DNA of 64,000 bases from Novosphingobium sp. FSW06-99 (GCF_001519065.1 NZ_KQ954264.1:58308-122307); one strand, 5' to 3'; shown: positions 26,340 through 36,156, counted from the stretch's first letter. Notes: generated from the sequence alone by a model not told the origin. Made by a program: numbers and translations.

Positions 26340-27638
26340 ATGAAGGACTTTGCCATTTCCGAGCACCCGGCGGTGCAGGCACAGCTTGACCGGCTGGGCC
26401 GGCTGTCGGTGCCGCAGGGGCGGCTGGGGCTCGACACCATTCGCGCCCTGCTGGCGCGGCTGGGCAATCCCGAACGCCACCTGCCGCCGGTGTTCCATGT
26501 GGCGGGAACCAACGGCAAAGGCTCGACCTGCACGTACTTGCGCTTCATGCTCGAAGCGCAAGGCCTGACCGTGCACACCGCGACCAAGCCGCATCTGGTG
26601 CGTTACAACGAGCGCATCCGCGTAGCGGGCACACTGATCGATGACGATCTGCTGGCCGCGCTGCTGGCCGAGGCGCTCGATGCGGGCGAGGATCTGGCAC
26701 CCAGTTTTTTTGAAGTGACCACCGCCGCGCAGTTTTTGGCGTTTGCGCGGGTACCTGCTGATGCCTGCGTGATCGAAACCGGGCTGGGCGGACGGTTTGA
26801 CGCCACCAACGTGTTCGAGGCCCCGCTCGCCTGCGGGATCGCCACGCTGGGGATTGATCACGAGGCGTTTCTGCTGATCCCCGAACAGGGCGTGCCGCAG
26901 GCGCCGCTGGCCCGGATCGCGTTTGAAAAGGCCTCGATCGCCAAGCCCGGCGTGCCGCTGGTGACGCAATCCTATCCTGATCTGGCCGCGCACAGCGTTG
27001 CACAGACGGCCCAGGCGCTGGGCGCACACCTGCGGCGGCGTGGCCACGAATGGCACGCACACGTCAGCGACACGATTGCCTATCGCGATGCGCTGGGCAC
27101 GCTCGACTTGCCCCTGCCCGCGCTGCCCGGCGCGCACCAGGCCGACAATGTCGCGCTGGCGGTGGCGATGCTGCGCCATCAGGACGTGATCGCGGTGTCG
27201 CCGGAAGCCATGGCCACAGGGATTGGCGCCGCGCGCTGGCCCGCGCGACTGCAACGGCTTGCCCCTGGCCCGTTGACCGGGACACGCACGGTCTGGCTCG
27301 ACGGCGGGCACAACCCCGATGCGGGCGCGGCGATCGCGCGCCATCTGGCCGATCAGCCGCCGGTGCATGTCGTGATCGGCATGCTGGCCAACAAGGACCC
27401 GGCGGCGATCCTGGCGCCACTGGGCACCCGCGCGCTGTCGGTGACCATCGTCCCCGCCCCCGGCCACGACGCGCACAGCCCCGACGCGTTTGCCCCGTTC
27501 AGCGCCGTGCCCGTCTCAAGCGCACCCGATGTCGCCGCCGCGCTGGCCGCGCTGCCCCCGACCGGCGACGTGCTGATCACCGGATCGCTCTATCTGGCCG
27601 GCGACGTGCTACGCCGCAACAACGAGATCCCCGACTAA
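26340..27638 (+). CDS. folC: Folylpolyglutamate / dihydrofolate synthase
   Basis: 432 aa Mur-ligase-like enzyme that adds glutamate to (dihydro)folate. ATP loop GTNGKGST at 56-63, ETGLGGRFDATN, and the C-terminal WLDGGHNPDAG motif. Last gene of the trpBA-accD-folC run; its end overlaps the convergent ampG by four bases. Confidence 0.95.
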   Translation: MKDFAISEHPAVQAQLDRLGRLSVPQGRLGLDTIRALLARLGNPERHLPPVFHVAGTNGKGSTCTYLRFMLEAQGLTVHTATKPHLVRYNERIRVAGTLIDDDLLAALLAEALDAGEDLAPSFFEVTTAAQFLAFARVPADACVIETGLGGRFDATNVFEAPLACGIATLGIDHEAFLLIPEQGVPQAPLARIAFEKASIAKPGVPLVTQSYPDLAAHSVAQTAQALGAHLRRRGHEWHAHVSDTIAYRDALGTLDLPLPALPGAHQADNVALAVAMLRHQDVIAVSPEAMATGIGAARWPARLQRLAPGPLTGTRTVWLDGGHNPDAGAAIARHLADQPPVHVVIGMLANKDPAAILAPLGTRALSVTIVPAPGHDAHSPDAFAPFSAVPVSSAPDVAAALAALPPTGDVLITGSLYLAGDVLRRNNEIPD

Positions 27639-29269
27639 TCCTCCCTGGTACGGGACGGATTGCGCATGGTCACCCATTCCAGCAGGACGAACCCCACCGC
27701 GACCAGCCCGGCCACGGTGGTCCAGCGGAACATCGTGGCATAGCCCAGGTGGTCGATCGCATCCCCGGCAATGCCTTTGCCCAGCGATCCGATCAGGAAC
27801 GTCATCGATGACAGCAGCGCATATTGCACGGCGGTATAGCTGCGGCTGACTTTGCCCGACAGATAGGCCACGAACGCCGCCGCGGCGATGCCGGTGGAGA
27901 TGTTTTCGGCGCTGATCGACACCAGCAGCCGCAGCATCCGCGCGTCGATCCCGCACAGCGCGCCCAGCGCCGACAACCCGCTGATCCGTGCCACCGCGTC
28001 GATATGCACCGCGCCTTCGGCAAGATCGGCATAGACGAAATTGCCCAGCATCGGCAGCACCGCACCGATCAGGATGGTCGGCATGCGGCCCAGCCGGGCA
28101 AACAGCACCCCGCCCAGGGTGATCCCGGCCATCGTCATGAAAATACCGAAGATCTTTGACGCGAACGCCACCTCGTCCTTCGTATAGTGCAGATATTCGA
28201 GATAGAACGGATAGGCGAAGCTGCTGCTCCACATGTTATAGCACAAAGTATACGTCAGGATCACGCCGATGGTGATCAGCACGCGCCAGCCCAGCCGTGC
28301 CGACAGTTCGGCCAAAGGCGCCACCAGTGCCAGCCACAGATGATCGACCGCCGGAACTTTGCCCGGCACGCCCTCACCGCTGCGCGCGCGATTGGTCAGC
28401 GCCGCCACCAGCAGCGGCAGGCCGACCGTCGCCAGCACGATCAGCGGCGCATGGCCGCGCGTGAAATCGCCCACCGAGGGCCGCGCCACGCCGGGCATCA
28501 CCGGGCCCAGCATCGCCACCATGAAAAGGCCGATGCTGCCGATCGCCCAGCCCCAGCCCAGCGCGACCACCACCAGGCCGCCCGCACGCAACAGCGGCGC
28601 AGGCTGATCAACCATCGCCGCGGTGTCATCGACAATCGGGCGCGGCGTATCGGGCGCGCCCAGCGTGATCAGCGCGATCAGCGCCAGCAATCCGGCCATC
28701 ACCCCATAGACCATTGGCCAGGGCATTCGCGCCGCCAGGAACAGCGCAAACGCCCCGCCCACCAACGCCGCCAGACGATAGCCAAACTGGTAGAGCGACG
28801 ACAGCAATTCGATCGTGATCACATCGTCTGCCACATCGATGCGCCAGGCATCGATTGCCACATCCTGTGTGGCCGAGGCGAGCGCGGCGATCAGCGCGAT
28901 CAGCGCAAAGCGGCCAAGCGCGGCGCCCGGATCGGTCAGCGCCAGCCCGGCCAGCGCCACCACCAGGACCGCCTGGCAGCCCAGAATCCACCCCTTGCGC
29001 CGCCCCAGCGCGCCGATCAGCGGCAAGCTGGACCGATCGACCACCGGCGACCACAGGAACTTGAACGAATATGCCAGGCCGATCCACGCCAGCACGCCGA
29101 TCGTGGCCATCGCCACGTGCACATCGCCCAGCCAGGCGTTGAGCGTGCCCAGCAACAGCGCATAAGGCAGCCCCGAGGAAAATCCGAGCGCCAGCATGAT
29201 CCCCGCCTTGCGGCTGACCAACGCCATCCGCAACAGCCGCCAGCCCTTCAATCGTTCCGCCATTGCCAC
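27635..29269 (-). CDS. ampG: AmpG-type muropeptide permease (MFS)
   Basis: 544 aa with 12-14 membrane helices. The N-terminus (GFSSGLPYALLLGTLNAWL, FKFLWSPVVDR, GRRKGWI, ATQDVAIDAWR) matches AmpG, which imports anhydro-muropeptides for recycling. Start 29269 or 29263 (MAERL). With the S66 carboxypeptidase and Mur ligase elsewhere in the window it fits a murein recycling set. No beta-lactamase or AmpR gene is nearby. Confidence 0.9.
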   Translation of the reverse strand: MAMAERLKGWRLLRMALVSRKAGIMLALGFSSGLPYALLLGTLNAWLGDVHVAMATIGVLAWIGLAYSFKFLWSPVVDRSSLPLIGALGRRKGWILGCQAVLVVALAGLALTDPGAALGRFALIALIAALASATQDVAIDAWRIDVADDVITIELLSSLYQFGYRLAALVGGAFALFLAARMPWPMVYGVMAGLLALIALITLGAPDTPRPIVDDTAAMVDQPAPLLRAGGLVVVALGWGWAIGSIGLFMVAMLGPVMPGVARPSVGDFTRGHAPLIVLATVGLPLLVAALTNRARSGEGVPGKVPAVDHLWLALVAPLAELSARLGWRVLITIGVILTYTLCYNMWSSSFAYPFYLEYLHYTKDEVAFASKIFGIFMTMAGITLGGVLFARLGRMPTILIGAVLPMLGNFVYADLAEGAVHIDAVARISGLSALGALCGIDARMLRLLVSISAENISTGIAAAAFVAYLSGKVSRSYTAVQYALLSSMTFLIGSLGKGIAGDAIDHLGYATMFRWTTVAGLVAVGFVLLEWVTMRNPSRTRED

Positions 29270-29352
29270 CCTGTTTTTGCCGCGTTGTGCCGATATACAA
29301 CCCTAGCGGGGAACGCGGCCTTAGCAACAGGGGTGACGCGAAGGCACTGTGC

Positions 29353-30207
29353 ATGTATGGGCGCGCGATGTCTCGTCCCCTGAAACCCGGTAGCAGCCCC
29401 CCGCGACGGCCCGCCGCTCACCACGCCCCACGCGCCCGCGTGCCCGCAGCCCCCAACCCCGATGCGCCCCCGCGTGAAGGCGAACGCATTGCCAAGCTGC
29501 TCGCCCGCGCAGGCGTGGCCAGCCGCCGCGAGGTTGAACGGATCATCAGCGAGGGCCGCGTCAGCCTGAACGGCGAAGTGATCACCACGCCCGCCACGGT
29601 GCTGAAAAACCTCAAAGGTCTGACCGTCGATGGCAAACCGGTGGCGATTGCCGCGCCGCCGCGCCTGTTCCGATTTCACAAACCCGACGGCCTGATCACC
29701 GCCGAGCGCGATCCCGCCGGGCGCCCGACCATCTACAACGCGCTGGTCAATGCGCTGCCCGCAGGCACGCCCCGCGTCATGCCGATCGGGCGACTCGATC
29801 TCAACACCGAAGGGCTGTTGCTGCTGACCAACGATGGCGAATTGAAACGCGCCATGGAATTGCCCGCCAGCGGCATCCCGCGCACCTATCGCGCGCGCAC
29901 TTTCGGCGCTATCAGCCAGCCACGGCTGGAAGAATTGATGAACGGGATCGAGATCGATGGCCTGCGCTATGGCCCGATCAATGCCAACATGGAACGCCGC
30001 ACCGGGCGCAACCAGTGGATCGAACTGACCCTGACCGAGGGCAAGAACCGCGAAGTGCGTCGCGTGCTCGAACATCTGGGCCTGCAGACCTCGCGCCTGA
30101 TCCGCACTGCCTATGGCCCGTTCCCGCTGGGTGACATCCCGCGCGGCGCGGTAATTGAAGTGCGCCAGGCCGATGTCGAAACATTCCGCAAGGCGCTGAT
30201 GAAATGA
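29353..30207 (+). CDS. rluB: 23S rRNA pseudouridine synthase, RluB/RsuA family
   Basis: 284 aa. Basic Pro/Arg-rich N-terminal extension, S4 RNA-binding domain (~residues 45-90), then the catalytic domain with Asp149 in GRLDLNTEGLLLLTNDG. GAAGG eight bases before 29353 favours that ATG over 29368. The RsuA/RluB/RluE class is clear; RluB (23S helix 89) is the likeliest but not proven. Overlaps rsmD by four bases, both acting on rRNA. Confidence 0.85.
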   Translation: MYGRAMSRPLKPGSSPPRRPAAHHAPRARVPAAPNPDAPPREGERIAKLLARAGVASRREVERIISEGRVSLNGEVITTPATVLKNLKGLTVDGKPVAIAAPPRLFRFHKPDGLITAERDPAGRPTIYNALVNALPAGTPRVMPIGRLDLNTEGLLLLTNDGELKRAMELPASGIPRTYRARTFGAISQPRLEELMNGIEIDGLRYGPINANMERRTGRNQWIELTLTEGKNREVRRVLEHLGLQTSRLIRTAYGPFPLGDIPRGAVIEVRQADVETFRKALMK

Positions 30208-30773
30208 GGATCATTGCCGGCGACTGGCGCGGCCGCAAACTGGTCGCGCCGGTGGGCGATACCACCCGGCCGACTGCCGACCGTACGCGCGAAACGCTGT
30301 TTTCGATGCTGACCAGCCGTTTGGGCAGCTTTGACGGACTGGCCGTGGCCGACTTGTTTGCCGGCTCTGGCGCATTGGGGCTGGAGGCGCTGTCGCGCGG
30401 CGCCGCTTCGGCACTGTTTGTCGAACAGGATGCGCGCGCGCTCGATGCCATCCGCGCCAATGTGCGCAGCCTGGGCGCCGATGCGCGCGCCACCGTGCGC
30501 GCCGGATCGGTGCTGGCGCTGGGCCCCGCGCGCGCGGCGCTCGACGTGGTGCTGATCGATCCGCCCTATCGCACCGGCGCGGGCGTGGTGGCGATCGACA
30601 AGCTGACCCGGCTGGGCTGGATCGGACCTGCCACCTGGATCAGCCTGGAAACCGCAGGCAATGAAGATGTCGCAATCAAGGGCTGCGTGATCGATGCCGA
30701 TCGCAAAGTCGGCAAGGCGCGGATCACGCTGCTTCGGCTTGACGCGGCGCCAGCCGAACCCCCGCCAGAGTGA
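30204..30773 (+). CDS. rsmD: 16S rRNA (guanine-966-N2)-methyltransferase
   Basis: 189 aa. MRIIAGDWRGRKL start, ADRTRETLFSML, SAM-binding DLFAGSGALGLEALSRGA and catalytic DPPY (IDPPYRTG) are the RsmD pattern. Coupled to the pseudouridine synthase through an ATGA overlap. Its last 50 bases are antisense to the end of the MHS transporter gene. Confidence 0.93.
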   Translation: MRIIAGDWRGRKLVAPVGDTTRPTADRTRETLFSMLTSRLGSFDGLAVADLFAGSGALGLEALSRGAASALFVEQDARALDAIRANVRSLGADARATVRAGSVLALGPARAALDVVLIDPPYRTGAGVVAIDKLTRLGWIGPATWISLETAGNEDVAIKGCVIDADRKVGKARITLLRLDAAPAEPPPE

Positions 30774-32004
30774 CCGACCCGGCCAGCGTCAGGAACAAGC
30801 CGACAAAGGCCACCCCCCCGTTCAGCGCCAGCCAGCTTGCCGCAAACGGCGCCAGCGCGCCACCGATGATCCCGCCGCAATTGAACGCGATGGATATCCC
30901 GGTATAGCGCACCGATGTCGGAAACAGCGCCGGCAGCCAGGCGCCGAGCGGGCCATAGACCAACCCCATCACGAACAGCGCGGTCGCCAGCGTGATCAGC
31001 ACCACCGGCAAGGCGCCAGAGGCAAGCCCGCTGCCATAGACCAGCCCGACCGCCATCGTCAGCGCGGCGCCGATGGTCAGCACGCGCGCCGGATTGGCAT
31101 GGTCCGACCAGTATCCGGCGGTGACGATACCCACCGCCAGCGCGCAGTTGGCAATCAGTTGCAGCGCCAGAAACCGCTGCATCGCATAGCCCAGATGCGT
31201 GGTCGCAAACGACAGCGCGAACGTCGTGCCCAGGTAGAAAATGGCGAAACAGGCCACCACCCCCGCCGTGCCAGCCACCACCGCACCGGGATAGCGACGC
31301 AGCAACAGCCCGACCGGCACGCGCGGCGGCGGCGCAGCCTCGCGCGCGGCGCGAAACGCCGCGGTTTCGGTGATCTTCAGCCGCACCCACAACCCCAGCG
31401 CGACCAGCACCGCGCTGGCCAGAAAGGGTATGCGCCAACCCCACGCGGCAAAGGCGTCGTGCGGCAGCGTCAGCGACAGGATCAGGAACAGGCCGTTGGC
31501 CACCAGAAAGCCCAGCGGTGCGCCCAGTTGCGGTGCTGCGCCAAACCGGCCTTCCCACCCCTTGGGCGCGTTTTCCACCGCCAGCAGGCTGGCCCCGCCC
31601 CATTCGCCGCCCAGCCCAAAGCCCTGGCCAAACCGCATCAGGCACAGCAGGGCGGGCGCGATCGGCCCGGCCATCGCATATGTCGGCAAAAACGCGATGC
31701 CCAGCGTCGATGCGCCCATCAACAGCAACGAAGCCACCAGCGTCGATTTGCGCCCCACCCGATCACCAAAATGCCCGAACGCCACCGCGCCCACCGGGCG
31801 TGCCACAAACGCCAGCCCGAAAGTCATGAACGCCAGCAGCGTCTGCGCCGCCAACGACTGCTTGGGAAAGAACAGCGGACCGATCACCAGCGCCGAGGCA
31901 GTCGCATAGATATAGAAATCATAGAATTCGACCGCCGTGCCGACCAGGCTGGCGATCAGGATGCGCGCGTGGCGGCGCACCGGGTGGATGTCGTGTTCGA
32001 TCAT
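30724..32004 (-). CDS. MHS-family MFS transporter
   Basis: 426 aa from MIEHD at 32004. Twelve predicted helices. VEFYDFYIYATASALV, FGHFGDRVGRKSTLV and RFGQGFGLGGEWGGA are marks of the metabolite:H+ symporter group (ShiA, ProP, KgtP), importing small organic acids or osmolytes. Substrate not assignable. Its 3' end overlaps rsmD by 50 bases in convergent orientation. Confidence 0.88.
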   Translation of the reverse strand: MIEHDIHPVRRHARILIASLVGTAVEFYDFYIYATASALVIGPLFFPKQSLAAQTLLAFMTFGLAFVARPVGAVAFGHFGDRVGRKSTLVASLLLMGASTLGIAFLPTYAMAGPIAPALLCLMRFGQGFGLGGEWGGASLLAVENAPKGWEGRFGAAPQLGAPLGFLVANGLFLILSLTLPHDAFAAWGWRIPFLASAVLVALGLWVRLKITETAAFRAAREAAPPPRVPVGLLLRRYPGAVVAGTAGVVACFAIFYLGTTFALSFATTHLGYAMQRFLALQLIANCALAVGIVTAGYWSDHANPARVLTIGAALTMAVGLVYGSGLASGALPVVLITLATALFVMGLVYGPLGAWLPALFPTSVRYTGISIAFNCGGIIGGALAPFAASWLALNGGVAFVGLFLTLAGSVTLAGVRLAPRQAEAA

Positions 32005-32162
32005 GCTTTCCCCCGTAATCGGGCCACGGCTTTTGCGCAAATTCCGATACGCCATCAGGAAAACTGCGCAAGGGGGCCTTCAGCGGATGCCAACCTGCCA
32101 GCGGCTAGGTCTGACCCGAACAAAAGGGCCGGGTGTCGTCCCGGCTCTCCAGGGGCCCGACT

Positions 32163-33569
32163 ATGTTCGAATGGTTTGCCAAGAGCGCGCCGATCCGCGA
32201 AAAATTCCGCAGCCTGTTGCTTGTTCACGGCCTGTGGGCAGCGGTTGCGCTGGGCGCCACGGTGTGGGCAGGACTTGGCGGCGGGCTGATCATCCCCGCG
32301 CTGATCGCAGGCGTTGCCGCGATCGGCGCGCTGGCGACGGTCAGCATCAGCGGCAGCATAATCTGTGACCCCTATGTCACCACGGTCGAGCGCATGGAGG
32401 CGCTGGCGCGGGGCGACCTCGACAGTCCGATCCGCTTTACCGAACACGGCGATTGCGTCGGCAGGATGACCAAGGCGATGGACGTGTTCCGCGCCAACGC
32501 AATCGCCGTCGCCAAGATCGGCCACGAACAGGATCAAGTCGTCACCACGCTGGCCGATGCCCTCAAACATCTGTCCGATGCCGATCTGACCATCCGCTGT
32601 GACAAGCCTTTGCCCGGCGCCGGCGAAGCCTTGCGCACCCATTTCAACAATGCGGTGACCGCGCTCGAACAGACCATGACGGTCGTGTCGCAATCGTCGC
32701 AATCGATCGCCAATGCCTCGGGCGAAATCCGCGCCGCCTCGTCCGATCTGGCCAATCGCACCGAACAGCAGGCCGCATCGATCCAGGATGCCAACCGCGC
32801 GATGACCGATGTCACCGCGCTGGTCGAACGCAACACCGCCAGCGTGATCGAGGTCAACCAGTCGATCGCCGATGCGCATCGCGAAGCCAGCCAGGGCGGC
32901 CACATCGTCGAACAGGCGGTCGCGGCAATGACCAAGATCCAGAATTCGTCGCAGGAAATCGGCCAGATCATCAACGTGATCGATGCGATCGCGTTTCAGA
33001 CCAACCTCCTGGCGCTCAATGCCGGGGTCGAGGCCGCGCGGGCCGGCGATGCCGGGCGCGGATTTGCGGTCGTCGCCAACGAAGTGCGCGCCCTCGCCCA
33101 GCGCAGCGCCGACGCCGCGCGCGAGATCAAGGATCTGATCAACACCAGCAGCCAGCATGTCGACCAGGGTGTCGATCTGGTCGGCAACACTGGCAAGGCG
33201 CTGGGCCAGATCGTCACGCGGGTCGGCGAAGTTTCGGTGCTGGTGCAAGGTATTGCCGATTCGGCGCGAACCCAGGTCGAAATGCTGGCCGGGGTGTCGA
33301 ACACCGTCGGGCAGATGGACCGCATGACCCAGCAGAACGCGGCCATGGTGGAACAGAGCAACGCCGCCGCGCAAAGCCTGGCCGACGAAGCCGGACGGAT
33401 GGCGGGCAATGTGTCGCGGTTCCAGATGCATGACAGCAGGGGCCGGTCTGTGCCGACACGCAGTGCCCCTGCCTACAGCCCACCGGTGCAGCGCGCGCGG
33501 CCTGCGCCGGTGTCGCACGGCAATCTGGCCATCAAATCGGCCCCGGGGGACGACTGGAGCGAGTTCTAA
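32163..33569 (+). CDS. Membrane methyl-accepting chemotaxis protein
   Basis: 468 aa from ATG 32163, preceded by AGGGG. Two closely spaced membrane helices (~21-43 and ~46-66) with almost no periplasmic domain, a HAMP-like segment (residues ~70-125), then the signalling domain with IAFQTNLLALNAGVEAARAG. The last five residues, DWSEF, match the CheR/CheB tethering pentapeptide (xWxxF). With no external sensor domain it may sense membrane or internal cues. It is followed by the SOS-box helicase. Confidence 0.88.
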   Translation: MFEWFAKSAPIREKFRSLLLVHGLWAAVALGATVWAGLGGGLIIPALIAGVAAIGALATVSISGSIICDPYVTTVERMEALARGDLDSPIRFTEHGDCVGRMTKAMDVFRANAIAVAKIGHEQDQVVTTLADALKHLSDADLTIRCDKPLPGAGEALRTHFNNAVTALEQTMTVVSQSSQSIANASGEIRAASSDLANRTEQQAASIQDANRAMTDVTALVERNTASVIEVNQSIADAHREASQGGHIVEQAVAAMTKIQNSSQEIGQIINVIDAIAFQTNLLALNAGVEAARAGDAGRGFAVVANEVRALAQRSADAAREIKDLINTSSQHVDQGVDLVGNTGKALGQIVTRVGEVSVLVQGIADSARTQVEMLAGVSNTVGQMDRMTQQNAAMVEQSNAAAQSLADEAGRMAGNVSRFQMHDSRGRSVPTRSAPAYSPPVQRARPAPVSHGNLAIKSAPGDDWSEF

Positions 33570-33572
33570 CGG

Positions 33573-33604
33573 TTGCCTAGCGCGCCCAAGTTCCCTACTT
33601 GTTC
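33573..33604 (+). promoter_or_regulatory. LexA (SOS) box and promoter of the UvrD-type helicase
   Basis: GTTCCCTACTTGTTC at 33590-33604 fits the alphaproteobacterial LexA site GTTC-N7-GTTC. A promoter TTGCCT (33573-33578), 17-base spacer, TACTTG (33596-33601) overlaps it, so LexA would cover the -10. The same 15-mer lies upstream of recA. Confidence 0.8.
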
Positions 33605-33607
33605 CGG

Positions 33608-35911
33608 GTGACGACCACCCCTGCCCCCCCTTCGCGCGACTCCGCCCCGCCTCCCGACTGGCTCGACCGGCTCAACCCGCCGCAACGCGAGGCAGTGCTG
33701 ACCACCGAGGGCCCGGTGCTGATGCTGGCGGGCGCGGGCACCGGCAAGACCGCTGCGCTGACCGCGCGGCTTGGCTGGCTGTTGCGCCAGCGCCTGGCCT
33801 GGCCCAGCGAGATCCTGTGCGTTACCTTTACCAACCGTGCCGCGCGCGAAATGCGCGAACGTGTCGGCACGCTGATCGGCCCGGCGGTCGAGGGCATGCC
33901 ATGGCTCGGCACATTCCATGCGATCGCGGCGCGGATGCTGCGCCGCCATGCCGAGCTGGTCGGGTTGACCGCGACCTTCACGATCATCGACACCGATGAC
34001 CAGTTGCGGCTGCTCAAACAGTTGATCCAGGCCGAAGGGCTCGACGACAAACGCTGGCCCGCGCGGCAATTGGCCGGGCTGATCGACAAGTGGAAAAATC
34101 GCGGGCTCAATCCGGCCGAACTCGACGCGCTGGAAAACGAGGCCTGGGCCAATGGCAAGGGGCAGCGGTTCTACACGCTTTATCAGGACCGCCTGCGCGC
34201 GCTCAACGCCTGCGATTTCGGCGATCTCCTGCTGCATATGCTCAACATCTTCCGGCGCGAGCGCGGGGTGCTGGAATCCTGGCAGCAGCGGTTCAAATAT
34301 ATCATGGTGGACGAATATCAGGACACCAACGCAGTGCAGTACATGTGGCTGCGCCTGCTCGCCCAGCATCGCCGCAACATCTGCGTGGTGGGCGACGATG
34401 ACCAGTCGATCTATTCCTGGCGTGGCGCAGAAGTCGCCAATATCCTACGGTTTGAAAAGGATTTTCCCGGCGCGCGGGTGATCAAGCTGGAACAGAATTA
34501 CCGCTCCACCCCGCATATCCTGGGCGCCGCATCGGGGCTGATCGCGGAAAATTCGCAGCGGCTGGGCAAGACTTTGTGGACTGAGGCGAACGGCGGCGAC
34601 CGCGTGCGCGTGATCGGCGTGTGGGATGGCCCCGAAGAGGCACGACGCGTGGGCGAAGAGATCGAGCGGCTGGAACGCGAAGGTTGTACGCTCGATGCCA
34701 TTGCCATTCTGGTGCGCGCGCAGTTCCAGACGCGCGAATTCGAAGACCGCTTTTTGCAGATCGGGCTGGCCTATCGCATTGTCGGGGGTTTTCGCTTTTA
34801 CGAACGGGCCGAAATTCGCGATGCGCTGGCCTATCTGCGACTGATCGCCTCGCCCAGCGACGATCTGGCGTTCGAGCGGATCTGGAACACGCCCAAGCGC
34901 GGACTGGGCGACAAGACTTTGGAAAAACTGCACCGGTTTGCCCGCGCACAGGCCCTGCCAATGCTGCGCGCCAGCCACGACATCGCCGATACCGACGAAT
35001 TGCCGGCCCGCGCGCGCACCACGCTGATCGCGCTGGTGCGCGATTTCGCGCGCTGGCGCGACAGCGCGGCGACACTTTCCCCGGCGGAACTGGCGCGCAC
35101 CGTGCTCGATGAAAGCGGTTATACCGCCGCGCTGCAGGCCGAACGCAGCACCGAGGCGACCGGGCGGCTGGAAAACCTGTCGGAACTGGTGCGCGCACTC
35201 GAAGAGTACGAGACGCTGTCCGACTTTCTCGAACATGTCAGCCTGGTGATGGACAACGAAGCCAACACCGACGATGCCAAAGTCACGCTGATGACGATGC
35301 ACGCGGCCAAGGGCCTGGAATTCGACCAGGTGTTCCTGCCCGGCTGGGAAGAAGGGGTGTTCCCGTCGCAGCGCGCGATGGACGAAGGGGGCCTGGCCAG
35401 TCTGGAAGAGGAGCGCCGCCTGGCCTATGTCGCGATCACCCGCGCGCGGCGGCGTTGCACTGTGCTGCATGCGGCCAACCGGCGCATCTATGGCCAGTGG
35501 ACCAGTTCGATCCCGTCGCGGTTTGTCGGCGAATTGCCCCACGACCATGTCGAGGACGAAACCACGCTCAGCGGCGGCGCCTCGCTATGGCGCGCGCACT
35601 GGTCCGAACACGGCGACCCGTTTGCCGATGCCGCGCGCACCAATCCCTCGCGCGTCGCCAGCCGTGGACCCGGCTGGCAGCGCGCGGCGGCCGCGCCGAT
35701 CGACATGATCCCCAAACGCGTGGCCGAATCCTCGCGCAGCGCCGCCAGCTTTGCCGCCAAGGCACGTAGCGACCTTGCCGTGGGCACCCGCGTGTTCCAC
35801 GACAAGTTCGGCTATGGCGCGGTGGCCGAACAGGACGGCAACAAGCTGGAAATCGATTTCGACAGTGCAGGGCGCAAGCGGGTGCTCGACAGTTTTGTCA
35901 AACCCGCCTGA
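33608..35911 (+). CDS. uvrD: UvrD/PcrA-type DNA helicase
   Basis: 767 aa superfamily 1A 3'-5' helicase. Walker A AGAGTGKT (41-48), Walker B DEYQDTN, QNYRST, GDDDQSIYSWRGA, MTMHAAKGLEF and VAITRARRR motifs are all present. The C-terminal ~60 residues form the PcrA/UvrD tail (FGYGAVAEQDGNKLEIDF). I chose GTG 33608: the only upstream alternative, TTG 33599, lies within the LexA box and -10. The predicted transcription start coincides with this GTG, implying a leaderless mRNA. A diverged copy of the gene's last bases occurs at ~36230-36275. Confidence 0.92.
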   Translation: MTTTPAPPSRDSAPPPDWLDRLNPPQREAVLTTEGPVLMLAGAGTGKTAALTARLGWLLRQRLAWPSEILCVTFTNRAAREMRERVGTLIGPAVEGMPWLGTFHAIAARMLRRHAELVGLTATFTIIDTDDQLRLLKQLIQAEGLDDKRWPARQLAGLIDKWKNRGLNPAELDALENEAWANGKGQRFYTLYQDRLRALNACDFGDLLLHMLNIFRRERGVLESWQQRFKYIMVDEYQDTNAVQYMWLRLLAQHRRNICVVGDDDQSIYSWRGAEVANILRFEKDFPGARVIKLEQNYRSTPHILGAASGLIAENSQRLGKTLWTEANGGDRVRVIGVWDGPEEARRVGEEIERLEREGCTLDAIAILVRAQFQTREFEDRFLQIGLAYRIVGGFRFYERAEIRDALAYLRLIASPSDDLAFERIWNTPKRGLGDKTLEKLHRFARAQALPMLRASHDIADTDELPARARTTLIALVRDFARWRDSAATLSPAELARTVLDESGYTAALQAERSTEATGRLENLSELVRALEEYETLSDFLEHVSLVMDNEANTDDAKVTLMTMHAAKGLEFDQVFLPGWEEGVFPSQRAMDEGGLASLEEERRLAYVAITRARRRCTVLHAANRRIYGQWTSSIPSRFVGELPHDHVEDETTLSGGASLWRAHWSEHGDPFADAARTNPSRVASRGPGWQRAAAAPIDMIPKRVAESSRSAASFAAKARSDLAVGTRVFHDKFGYGAVAEQDGNKLEIDFDSAGRKRVLDSFVKPA

Positions 35912-35921
35912 CGCGTCGGCT

Positions 35922-36113
35922 CTAGATGCCGGTTTGCGCGCTTGCCATCTGGTTGGACACATAGCTGAACGTGTTGCTCAACGTGTTGCCCAGGCCACCC
36001 ATGGCGGTGATCGCGGCAACCGATACGAGTGCGGCGATCAGGCCATATTCGATGGCCGTAGCGCCCGCTTCATCGCGCGCAAGTTTGGCCATTACTTCAC
36101 GGAATACAGTCAT
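35922..36113 (-). CDS. flp: Flp/Fap-type IVb pilin (flp1)
   Basis: 63-aa prepilin. Leader of 17 residues ending in Gly, then ATAIEYGLIAALVSVAAI: the type IVb signature with Glu at +5, cleaved by a TadV-type peptidase after Gly17. The hydrophobic helix is followed by a short polar tail ending SNQMASAQTG. Start 36113 was chosen because GGGGAGC lies just upstream. No tad/cpa assembly genes are in the window. It is the left copy of a tandem duplication. Confidence 0.9.
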   Translation of the reverse strand: MTVFREVMAKLARDEAGATAIEYGLIAALVSVAAITAMGGLGNTLSNTFSYVSNQMASAQTGI

Positions 36114-36156
36114 GATGCGCTCCCCGCACGCCCCGAAAACGAGGCGGGTCGCAAAA

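Noticed and set aside
28187..29383. 398-codon frame antisense to ampG
   Set aside because: Composition is Arg/Gln/His repeats without any fold-like pattern; ampG motifs on the other strand are clear.
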